Shown here piece by piece: positions 10,781-20,000 of a stretch of 21,529 nt of DNA. This DNA is from Ochromonas danica (Eukaryota; Sar; Chrysophyceae; Chromulinales; Chromulinaceae): NCBI GenBank assembly GCA_015146655.1, contig VKHL01000267.1, forward strand, positions 1-21,529, read 5' to 3'. Below the pieces are notes generated by a model. That model worked only from the letters and a program-made list of their open reading frames with translations. It ran no database searches and was not told where the DNA came from. Positions within the stretch are counted from its first letter, which is position 1. Every line of letters begins with the position of its first letter. The translations under genes were made by a program, and so were the position numbers.

Positions 10781-10833
10781 CTGGTAAGGAGCACAGACTA
10801 TCTAATAACCCCCCAACTGCTAGAAACAATAGT

Positions 10834-11478
10834 CTAATACACAGAAGTAAAGAGTGTGACGGTCTTGGAAAGTTTGGCATTCACTTTGGCAATTGCGGGT
10901 ACTAGGTTCCTCAACAGCTTCATGATAGAGGAGGGACCAAACCGGGCGAGTATACCTTCATGGTTGAAGCTGCCTCCATTAGAGCGGTAAATGTCCTGCA
11001 GGAACTCGAGGGATGAGGGTCCGAGGCGGCCGGTTGCTTCCACATCAAACGTGAAATACACCTGAGGATTTCTCCCCACCAATGTGGTGTGCTTCTCATA
11101 GTGTGCTTGCTTCTCCTGGTCTCTAGCCATATTGACCACATCCGGGTTGAGGTGGGGAGCTTTTGCTCTGTACCGAGGTGCTGCCGGGTTCCCCATCGCG
11201 ACGTCCAGATGATAATTCTTGACCTCGGAGTGGGTGGGGAGGATTAGGTAGAGGTCCGTCTTAACCACTTTAATTCGCCCATTGCTGCCACCTCCCGCTT
11301 CTGCCTCTGCCGTTCTTGCTTGACCCACCGCCGCGGGAGGTGACAGCGCGTTGACAAAACCCCGTCTTTCGAATGCACCTTTCCAACCTCTCTGCTGAGA
11401 TGCGGAGAGTCGATGAGGAAGGAATTCACTGAGGCTGAGACTCCTCTGGATCAGCACAAGACCTCCGGTGACACACAA
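10834..11478 (-). mobile_element. Fossil fragment: C-terminal nuclease-like region of a retroelement polyprotein
   Basis: An open stretch with no usable start codon encodes a 5'-truncated piece, about 200 aa. The order KTDLYLILP, then YHLDVAMGNPAAPRYRAKAP, then a helix with EKQAHYEKH, then VYFTFDVEATGRLGPSSLEFL resembles the region downstream of reverse transcriptase in some protist and algal retroelements. It has D...D...K spacing that fits a PD-(D/E)xK-type nuclease. I favour a LINE-like parent with a restriction-like endonuclease, but other retroelement classes are not excluded. GC content is clearly higher than in flanking genes (about 60% near 11281-11340). No intact reverse transcriptase core is present in the window, so it is a broken remnant. 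Confidence 0.55.
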
Positions 11479-11746
11479 TCGTGAGGTCTATCCCTTGAAA
11501 CTGTGGATTCTACACCCGCAATAACCTGGACCCCCCCCCACCACCACCAACGTGTGGTTGTTGGTTGCTGTTGTGAGTGGGGGTCCAAACGCTTCCGCCA
11601 GCCCCTCTTCACTTTCCTTCTGCCCCTCAGACAAGGAATGCTTGAGTCTCCAGAACCAAGCAAGAAAGTGGAAGGTCATTTGCTTACAATCCGCTATACA
11701 TATCACATAGAAGGACTGGTATTGTATATCACATGTATACTGTGGT

Positions 11747-13770
11747 TTAGTTGACAATCTCGACGGGCAGGTCCGAAATCATCAAGTAGCCGATCACCGC
11801 TTTGACTTGCTGGACTTGAATACTGTTCAATCTCACCTAAATACAAGAATGACGTCATTGGCTAAGCTAAGATGAAACACACATGAGAGAAATACCTTTG
11901 GTGGGGAACGGTTTAGTGCTGATGTGCGAACCGCATTAATGATCGCTTTAAATGCTCCATAGGGAAGATTCTATTATGAACAAGACAAAGCAGCATTACC
12001 AACAGGCAAAAGATGAAGCGAGTCTGATATCCAAACGCTCACATAGATCCTGCTGCCTTCTCGATCCAATGTATCAGCTTGCTCATCCCACCGATTAGAT
12101 ATCCTCGTCGCCAACTGACTGTTGGGAAAAGCTTGAAGTAGTGCCTTTCTGTTTGCACAAATCTGACTTCCTGAAACATTGAAGTACACCACCTGACTCT
12201 GATCGATTGACGAGATATCAGTTCTTAGAGAGAGGTTGGCTCGGTTCTGTGCACAAACAGCTGGAAGCAACTTTTCCAGGCGCTTCAACGCATCAGCAAT
12301 CTGAGGAATACCAACACCTGTATTTAGCGAGGGTTCTCCTTGACGTAACTCATCCTCATTAGGTTTCGGGACAGCAGGGAATTCATACACAGAGAGTACA
12401 TAATTCTCCACAAACAGAATCTCGTCCAGTATTTTGGATCGGTTGTTGGCCACAGCTCGCTGTATCTGCTCAATAACCTTTCCTAAAGAACTGAGCCTAT
12501 TTATTCTAGATACGCACTGATTAATATATGCGCCGAGATCGATCTTTGGCAGAGATTCACTGGCAGTCGATGTGCTGTTGCCAGCGATAACAGGTGAGTC
12601 AGTGATGTTGAAGTCAACTGACTGGAACATTTCCACCTCCGGTTCAAAATCAAAATGAACATTTTGTTGATCGCTCAGCTCATAAACGACCCATTTTTCA
12701 ATAGGGTAACTCGCGGAGTTATAGGTATTATAATTATAGTTGCAAGTAGGAGGGTAACCAGTCGGATTACTGCTTATTTCCACGAAATAATAATAAGTAT
12801 TATACATGTAATACTCGAATCCAGAACTCAGCTTCACAGATCCCGCAAATGTCTTAACAGGAGAGTTATCACCCTCGTACAAGAACCAATTGACAGATGT
12901 CGGGTTAGATCCCAATAAGGCTTGATCGGTGACAAAGCCTATCCAGCGTGCCGATCCAACACCAATAAGCAGATGCTTTACTCCACTGGTAATAGTTGGC
13001 ATGGCATTAATAGGAGTGTCGACTTCTTTCACATATCTAATTGTAGCTTTATTATAGTTCACTCGAATGAAATTCCACAATTCCGAAGCCTGCTTACTAG
13101 CCATGATGATCTCTAAAGCCGATAACCCGTCAGAGTAACGGGGCGTACCCAGACGAAAGAAATCGCTTAAAGTCCCAAATCCCGCTTGTATAGTTACAAG
13201 AGAAGGTAGAACGAGGTGATCCAAAAAAGAGGGCTTTGGGTCCAGCTGGTTACTCTGCATGCTGTCCAGAATAGGTTGTAGCCATTCCGCATCAAAGTCC
13301 AGAAAGATATTTCCCTCTCTATCGCGGACCATGAAACTGCGCCAGCGAGGGTGCAATAAGACTCCCAACAAGCCGCATTGTCGGCCTGCACTGAGGATAA
13401 GATCATATGAAATGGTGATCTCGGTTCCACCAACATTGAGAGTCAACAGCTTCTCTTTTTCCTTGCCATTGCTATCAGCAGCAGGTAGGCAACGCTTCGT
13501 AACACAAAATCTCTGGGCTTTGTCTTCAAATTCTTTGAGGAGGGAAGCGAGCTCTAGAGTTTCAGAATTCACTCCATGCAAAGCAGCATGAAGCTGTTCC
13601 GAAATACCTTCACCAACCCCCATTAAAGATTGCTTTTCATTCTCGATTTGTAGCGAGATCTCTTGAATCATTTTCGTTGATATTTGAACTACCGATGGAC
13701 AGGTAGATTTGGGTCCTTCTTTATCTAGCTCGTTAGCATCTCCAGTGCCTGAGGCTCCAGCTTTACTCAT
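11747..13770 (-). CDS. Protein with two T1-type BTB domains and a TLDc-like middle (probably 3' part of an MSP fusion)
   Basis: Exons 13770-12043, 11970-11896 and 11836-11747, with introns of 72 and 59 nt, give 630 aa if translation starts at the first ATG. Order: a helical, likely coiled-coil stretch about 25-90; a BTB/T1 domain about 107-175 (LLTLNVGGTEITISYDLIL, then GNIFLDFD); a beta-rich segment about 222-365 (LLIGVGSARWIGFVTDQALL, VNWFLYEG) that looks TLDc-like, with an aromatic/Tyr-Asn-rich insert near 320-350; and a second T1 BTB about 526-630 (VYFNVSGSQICANRKALLQAF, then SRIYVNLPYGAF) that is completed only by the two small last exons. T1 BTB domains (KCTD, Kv tetramerisation) drive oligomerisation and often bind cullin-3. 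Here they may scaffold, which is inference. The ATG lies only 72 bp after the MSP gene's stop with no room for a promoter, so an in-phase fusion with that gene is likely. Confidence 0.8.
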
Positions 13771-13779
13771 GTCAGTGGC

Positions 13780-13862
13780 CTTCAAGACACGACAGAATAT
13801 TAAAGTTAATCCCAACAAAATGAAATCATTAGTGTGATATTTCAAAGGTGAAAAGAAGGTAC
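13780..13862 (-). other. Candidate 83-nt intron joining the MSP and BTB reading frames
   Basis: On the minus strand GTACCT follows the codons for NATPK. A pyrimidine-rich stretch ending CTTGAAG precedes GCC ACT GAC ATG, in the BTB frame. Donor and acceptor are both phase 0, and 83 nt suits this genome. Splicing here would skip the MSP stop at 13842-13844 and make one 816-aa protein. Confidence 0.5.
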
Positions 13863-14670
13863 TTTTGGTGTGGCATTTGTTGTGCCATTGTCTTTTGTAT
13901 GATTTGAACGAGCAAGAGATGAACGCAAGTCTTCATCACCAGTTGGTCGAGTAGAGCTAATAGAGGTAGCCTGGCCATTGTGCCGGAACTCTACCTTCAG
14001 CTTGATATTCTTTCGGTCATCTTTCGAACCTTCCCAAATCTTTGTGAGCTGCAGCCAACAACTCAAGAATAAGCTATTTTATACTTTTATACTTTATGTC
14101 CACTCACCTCATCAGCTCGAGCGGCAGGGTCAAGTTTGGATAGTCTTTCATAGACGCTATCTTCGATGACTTTGCTTTGCACCAAGAAGCGATGCTTGCC
14201 TGTTTTCTCTTCCTGATTCATTGCTAATTGATCGAGGCTACAAGAGAGTATCAGTATTACTTACAGAAGGAAGAAACCAGGTCTAACTCTGACTTACTTG
14301 CACTCGGTGTCGATGAGGATAATGCTGACTTCCTCAGTCTTTCCCACATCTAATATTTGTTGATTTGGACGGACATTATACCATGAAGGTTGTGTTGTCT
14401 TCACTTTGAAAGCAATTCGGCTTTTGGAGACATTGGTGACGTTTAAAATCTGATACAAAACAAAACAAATGAAGTCAAACATGAACAACCACAGCCATAA
14501 GTGATGACGGCATTACCGCTTTAGCCTGAATTCCTCTTTCTAGATTAAGGACTAAGGTTCCTGAAGGCTCCAATGAGACCTGTACGAAGCATTGGAAAGA
14601 TGGTAAAACACTTCCTCTTCTTCATTTTTTATCATTTGGATTATCCACTTACCAATGAAAGATCACTCAT
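13842..14670 (-). CDS. MSP-domain (VAP-like) protein, probable N-terminal part of an MSP-BTB protein
   Basis: Five exons: 14670-14653 (only MSDLSL), 14579-14517, 14449-14298, 14237-14108 and 14048-13842, with introns of 59-73 nt. They give 189 aa if read to the first stop. An immunoglobulin-like MSP domain fills about 1-110: LSLVSLEPSGTLVLNL, then ILNVTNVSKSRIAFKVKTTQPSWYNVRPN, then KHRFLVQSKV. The VRPN core and KTT loop match the FFAT-peptide-binding face of VAP proteins, which tether lipid-transfer proteins to the ER. Unlike a standard VAP, no coiled coil plus tail anchor follows before the stop. The tail is low-complexity Ser/Asn/Thr-rich. That, and a good phase-0 intron at its end, suggest the true gene continues into the BTB frame at 13779. 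Confidence 0.85.
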
Positions 14671-14860
14671 TTGAAATATAGAAGGAGTAGTAGATACGGA
14701 TAGATAATACAAGTCAGTGGCTCTTGGTTCATTTGCTCGTTGTCTCATACTCGAGCTCTGCAACTCTGCCCCAACAATTGGCGATCTACCCCAACAACAA
14801 CAACTCATCCATCCATCAAATCTTGGTCTTCTGATGCGCCCCACTCACACGCTGAAGTCG

Positions 14861-15020
14861 GCCGGCACAGGCTTTTCGTATTTCGGGATTTTCGTTTAGC
14901 ACGATTTTCGGGATTTTCGGGATAAAACGCGCAGCTCATCCAACAAACCACATGGAAAAGGACTTGATAAACGCGTTTTATCGTCACGAAAATCCCGAAA
15001 TACGAAAGGCCTGTGTCGGC
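14861..15020. repeat. Fold-back (hairpin) repeat 1, MITE-like
   Basis: The left arm, from 14861 (GCCGGCACAGGC, then TTTCGTATTTCGGGATTTTCG, reaching GATAAAACGCG at about 14931), matches the reverse complement of the right arm (about 14972-15020), with few mismatches and a roughly 22-bp extra TTTTCGGG-rich segment in the left arm. The hexamer GAAGTC lies just outside both ends (14854-14859 and 15024-15029), a possible target duplication. The transcript would form a long stem. Confidence 0.7.
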
Positions 15021-15238
15021 AAAGAAGTCACCCCTGGTACAAAATTTTCGTTTTCGGTTTTCGGAGTTGTGATAACTCGGAGTTGAATGGCTGTTATAAC
15101 TCGCTTTTTATGACTTTTCTTCAGGATTTTTGTTTTCGGTTTTCGGAGTCTTCTGATGACGATCCCGAAAAGACCGTTTATGCTGCCAAAAAAGACGTTT
15201 TCCCAACGAAAACGAAAAAAATGTTGGGTGACTTGCCG
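15017..15238. repeat. Fold-back repeat 2, adjoining repeat 1
   Basis: CGGCAAAGAAGTCACCC at 15017-15033 is mirrored by GGGTGACTTGCCG at 15226-15238. TTTTCGTTTTCG on the left side is mirrored by CGAAAACGAAAA at about 15206-15217. An internal unit GTTTTCGGTTTTCGGAGT occurs twice (about 15050 and 15132). It abuts the first fold-back and shares its TTTTCGG-rich character, so the two may be related or parts of one compound element. Confidence 0.55.
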
Positions 15239-15473
15239 GGCCAAACTGCCGTGAGGGGTGGGATTTAGTTGATTGAGCCAAACCCTCCTCTCACCAAACT
15301 CGAACTCTTGGCCAATTGACAAGAGTATTCCGCGGCATTCCACCGACCTTCTAACTATTACCCTCTATAGATGGGTTTGGATGGGGCGGGGCAAAAGCTT
15401 TAGCTTGTTGACGGAACGGTATTTTAGTGAATTATTTTAGACAGCTTTCTATCCGATCTGAATAATGAATCCT

Positions 15474-16661
15474 TTAACGCAATTGAGCGATGACTCTATT
15501 CAATCTGTGTTGCATACCGTTGGCGAGGTCAAAAGTTGGCTTGCCAACCACATCAAGGCCATAACCCAAAACTTGTCTGACATCTTGCAAAGCAGACTTG
15601 TAACGTTCACAGGCTTCGTAAGCCTGAGCTCTTCTCATCAAAGCCTTCACATCATCAGGCTTATATTCCAACACAACAGTGGAGTCGTGGATGACAGCAT
15701 CGAAGTTCGACAACTGCTTGTAGCAGGCTGCTCGGTTATTGTAGCACTTAAGGGCCAACTCGGTCGACTGTAATGAAATAAGAGCATTAGTTTGAGATAA
15801 ATGGCATGATGAGGGATATTATAGACAGATACCTTGTCAGTAATGCTGTCCAGACAGCGAGTATAAACTTTGATAGCTTCCTCGAACTTGGCGCCCTTGA
15901 AGAGATTATCTCCCTCCTCCTTCATTCTCTCCTTGGGATCCAAGTTGGACACACGTTGCTTCTCAGCGCGCTCATATTGAGGGCGAATACGATCCATCAA
16001 TCTGTTGAGATCAGCATTGGTAGGATCAAGACGAAGACCGGAATCAGCACTCTTGTAGGCATTAACCACGTCTCCTTCCTTGAGCTGAATCTCAGCTAAG
16101 GTGATATAGCCATCCACTCTCTTCAATCGAATAGCCTCCTCAATCTCACGAGACTTGGCCTTAAGATCAGCATTGGAAGAGTCAATTCCCAGGCCTCTCT
16201 TGACAGAATCAAGGGCACCCTCCAAGTTGCCCAAGTTCTGCAAGGCCAAGGCATGGCGGAAATAGCCCTTAACAAAGGACTTATCTGTCATGATGCACTG
16301 TCTTCCATCCTCAGCAGCCTCTTGCCACTTGTTCAAAGCAGCATAGCATGCACTTCGGTTGCTGAAGAAAGTAACATCCGAGGAATCTAATTCGATGGCC
16401 TCGGAGTACTTCTGAATAGCCTCGGCATATTGCTTGTTCTTGAAGTAAGTATTACCTTCGCTATAGAGAGAAAAACAGAGAACAAAAGTGATCAATCATT
16501 ACATCACAGTGCGTTTTCTGGAAAATCTTTTGAATTCTTACTTTTTCTTTTGTTGTGCTGAAAAGGGAAGAAGAGATCAAGTCAAAGAATCAAATCAAAA
16601 GTAAGAAAACAATAGAACAAAAGTAAAAATAAGGATGATTCTTACCAGCTGCCTTGGACAT
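15474..16661 (-). CDS. Two-cluster TPR co-chaperone (Sti1/Hop or TOM34-like)
   Basis: Four exons: 16661-16646, 16557-16542, 16460-15833 and 15767-15474, with introns of 88, 81 and 65 nt. They give 317 aa. TPR cluster A covers about 10-115 (EGNTYFKNKQYAEAIQKY, FFSNRSACYAAL, FVKGYFRHALAL); its Hsp-peptide carboxylate-clamp set K-N-N-K-R is intact, starting K10/N14. A helical spacer with further TPR-like helices covers about 115-195. Cluster B covers about 200-300 (KEEGDNLFKGAKFEEAIKVY, CYNNRAACYKQL, VKALMRRAQAYE); the first clamp Asn is Asp here. Such proteins bind the EEVD tails of Hsp70/Hsp90. Two clusters and about 310 aa resemble TOM34 more than full Sti1, and the DP repeats of Sti1 are absent. 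The first two coding exons are each only 16 nt. It is divergently placed 346 bp from UBE4. Confidence 0.9.
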
Positions 16662-17007
16662 CTTCGATAGAATGGATCAATCACTAAAATGGAATAATGG
16701 AAGGCAAAGTCTTTGGCGGCTGTGGTCTGCCTTTCCTTCTCGAAGCCTTCTAGCCAACTGGCTATTTGACTTTCTGGCCTGGGGTTGTGGGCGAGGGAGT
16801 AGGGATTTAGACATCTGGAAATCTAGACCCCGCACCCAGTGGATAGTCCACCTAGATATCTGGATATCTGGACGTCTGTCTCTCAGAGGTTCTGTCCAGT
16901 GAATAAGAAAGACAAAAGGCAATCAATCAATCCATCCTCTCTTTGATCATTCTATTCATAGGAGGAAGATTTGACTTTATTGTGTCTACTTAATTAAAAG
17001 AAAAATC
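16662..17007. promoter_or_regulatory. Bidirectional promoter region between the TPR gene and UBE4
   Basis: The 346 bp between two divergent start codons must hold both promoters and leaders. It contains several short palindromes: GAAGCCTTC (16742-16750), TAGCCA-AC-TGGCTA (16751-16764), GTGGA-TAG-TCCAC (16839-16851), and AGATATCT (16854-16861) followed by another GGATATC. The motif ATCTGGA recurs. No TATA element stands out. The regulatory role is inferred from position only. Confidence 0.55.
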
Positions 17008-20000
17008 ATGTTTAATTTTCTATTAAAGAAAGCAGAAAATGGAAATGAAGAAAAAGATGAAAATGAGCAAACCATCGCCATGGAAACACAACAACCAGAG
17101 CAACAACCCATTGACAAGGAAGAGGTAGGAGATCAACTACTTAATAATTCCCTGCTTCTCTATTTGTTTTAATGTCTACTTCTGTACTAGATTAGAAGAA
17201 GACGCCTTGCCCGTGTCGCTTTGAGCATGGAAACAAATAACAACAACAATAATAATAATAGCAATAGTCCAAATATGAAATCCACAAGTCAAGACAGAAT
17301 GGATATTGTGACTTCTCCTGACACTACTGGTCTTGCACCATCGCCAATGATCCGAAGTCCTTCTCTAACTCTCTCACTAGGTGGTGGCAATGAGGCATTC
17401 AACTCTCCTAACAAGAAGATCCGCGAGAGCAGTCAGCCTCACGACCTCAGCCCCAAGGCTTCTTCTTTATCTCCCACACGTGTGTTGAGTCGTGAATTAG
17501 AATCTTTAGCACTCAATCTGAACTTGGAGTTTTGTTTGCAGGTTACCTTACGTAAAGAAGGAGTGGATCCTTCCTGTCTCTACTTAGGTGATGATTTAGA
17601 CAGCATGGGGGATTTATTGAGTATTAGCAACCTCTCTGAGGTGATTTGCGCTCGTCTTGCTAGGAAATCAGATATTGATGCTGTATCCTATCTTGTTGCT
17701 TGCTACAAGCGTGTTGTAGTAAAGGAAGGTGCTTGTAATGAGTCCATTCGACACAGCCTGGTCAAGTGCAAGGAGCAGATAGTTTCCTTCTTGGCTACGT
17801 GTTTGGGTATGCCAGAGATGTTTGATGAATCCAGCGCACGCTCTTTATTCCATTTTGCTACTTTCCTGGCGGAAGATACATCCTCCATTTCTGTGCTGTT
17901 GATCAAAGAGGTTGTCGATGAGCTGCAGAAACAGGACTACCTCGAAAACGTTGCTTCGCAATTATTAGCTCAAGTGACGACACAATTGAGTGCTTCTTCT
18001 TCAACACCACCACCATCGGTCTTTCATCAAGCAAATCGTATGATGCGCTCTGTCTTGGATAACTTTAGCACCCCCTTAGCTCTTCTCAAGGCACTTTGTA
18101 GAGAGAAGCGCTTGGCAAGAGCGGTGGGAGATGCCCCTGGATTTCTGGCAACTCCTGAAGATTTACAATCTATTCCGAATGTATATAATGTGCCTCCGCA
18201 ACTTGCTCACAATGCTTTCTATATTGAGTCGAAAGGAAAGAAAGGAGCAGCTGTTGAGCATCATACTTTTCTGGGTCGTGTGTTGCGCATCGCACCGGAT
18301 GAATCAGATCCCCAATTGCGGGAAATGTTCAAGGATAGTTATCGGCAAACTCGCAACATTCTCGAGGGTCGGATAAATGACATACGAAAGGTCGCTCAGA
18401 ATGCCCAATCTACAGTGGCAGAGGTTCTTCTAGCGCTTCTAAAGTGTGGTGGAGCAACAAAAGAGGTCGCAATGACGTGGCTAAGGCAAGCGATAGTTAA
18501 TAATACTGAAGCAGAAAAAGACCGACCTTCTCCTTTGTTAGCATCTTCTAATGGATTTATGGTTGGCTTGGCTGCTGTCGCATTGCAGCTTGCCAGACCA
18601 GTCTTCCAAGATATGGAGAAGTTGCAAAAGGTGAAAGTGAACTTTCTTCAATCTGCGGAAGGATTGGAACTCTTTCCTGCTGACCTCACTGCGTTATCTT
18701 CTGCTGCTGCGTTGAATAATCCGCAACCATTGGAACCTTGCAATGAGTCTTTTACTTTTATTTCACAGTCATTCTTTATGTGTTGGCGAGCTGTTCATTT
18801 GGGTATTGTTCCACAATGTACCCGCTATAAGCATATTGTGCGCAATCTGTCTCATCACTTTGCTGGTCTGCAAAGTGGTGATCAGCATGCGATCGCATAT
18901 TTTACAATGAAATCGGTGGCAGATTCTCTACTTTTAGCCCCAGGTCTCTTATCTGATCTCTTGGCATTCACATCAGCAGGGGCTTCATTGTTACTTCGCG
19001 CATTTCATGTCGAAGAGAGCTATGAACAGCATACTCTTTCTCGTTCAGTTTGGCTGCTCTCTCCAACTGACCACAGCCCCGAGCAGTTGGCTCTATTGCT
19101 GCGTTTACCTGAACACTTTGTGGATGATATTATGTCCATCCTTCTCTTCGTAGCCAAAACTGCACCTAGTGTATTGCGCTCAACTTCCTTAAATTATGTT
19201 CTAAGTCTTGTCTTATTCTTCCTTCGACGACCTTGGGCAGTGAAAAGTCCACACTTGCGAGCGAAATTTGGCGAATTGCTGTTTTATGTCTTTCTCCCCG
19301 TTGCAGAGCGAGGAATGCACGATACTTACACGTAAGTCAAGGTTTTTTCAAATTGATGGTGCCTTTGTTCTGATTGTTTGCTTGTTGTGGTCGATGCATA
19401 GAAACGAGAGATCAGTGGATGGCGTCAATGCTGGCATGCTCGCCACGCATATCGAGGCACAGAAGTTCTTAGCTCCTGCACTACTTCTGTTATATGGTGA
19501 TGTCGAACGCACAGGGTTTTATGAGAAGTTATCGAACAGGCGAAGTATTATGGTTGTCTTGAAACATTTATGGACTTTGCCCACTCATCGACCAGCTTTC
19601 CGAGGCATCGCCACCATGGATATTGATACACGTCATCTAGAGGAAGCTGACGCTGATATACAACAGTCGTCTGCATCCGGCGCTCATGGACAAAATTCCT
19701 TTGTTCGGTTTGCCAATGGTCTGCTCAATGAAGCGAACTATCTGGTTGCTGGCACCATGGACAAGTTGGCAGATATTCGCAAAACACAAATGCTCATGCA
19801 AAATGCAGCTGAATGGTCTGCATTACCCGAAGATGAACGAAATATGATAAAAGAGCGTCATGAAAATAATGAGTCTGAATGTAAGACATATGCAGGATTG
19901 TGTTTAGATACGTTGAATATGCTCAACTACCTCACCTCGGATGAAGTCATTCGCACACCGTTTCTATTCGAAGAAATTCTTCCACGTTTCACTTCTACAT

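Larger units (their letters stand above)
9417..10783. mobile_element. DNA-transposon-like element with 31-bp terminal inverted repeats
   Basis: The left end, 9420-9450, and the right end, 10750-10780, are perfect inverted copies 31 bp long (TGAAGATAACCTGGGCC... outward to inward). Each terminus contains two tandem copies of the 13-bp unit GATAACCTGGGCC. CTG immediately outside both ends (9417-9419 and 10781-10783) may be a 3-bp target duplication. The interior, about 1.3 kb, is relatively AT-rich. Its largest open frame (about 10065-10565, 166 codons) shows no transposase motif that I recognise, so I take this as a non-autonomous copy. The superfamily is undetermined. Three-bp duplications occur in CACTA and Harbinger elements, but the termini start with neither CACTA nor a clear Harbinger end. 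Confidence 0.75.
14671..15473. other. Intergenic region filled by fold-back repeats
   Basis: Between the MSP gene start and the TPR gene stop, both minus strand. Its centre (14861-15238) consists of two adjacent inverted-repeat units described separately. The remainder includes the MSP promoter side (14671-14860). Open frames here follow the repeats and do not look like protein. Confidence 0.6.

Noticed and set aside
13771-13845. Hydrophobic FILLGLTLIFCRVL segment as a signal peptide or VAP tail anchor
   Set aside because: It has no ATG in frame and is not in the MSP frame. It falls within the candidate 83-nt intron.
14641-14987. Short open frames on both strands around 14640-14990
   Set aside because: They follow the MSP leader and the fold-back repeat, and the mirrored frames come from the inverted repeat itself.
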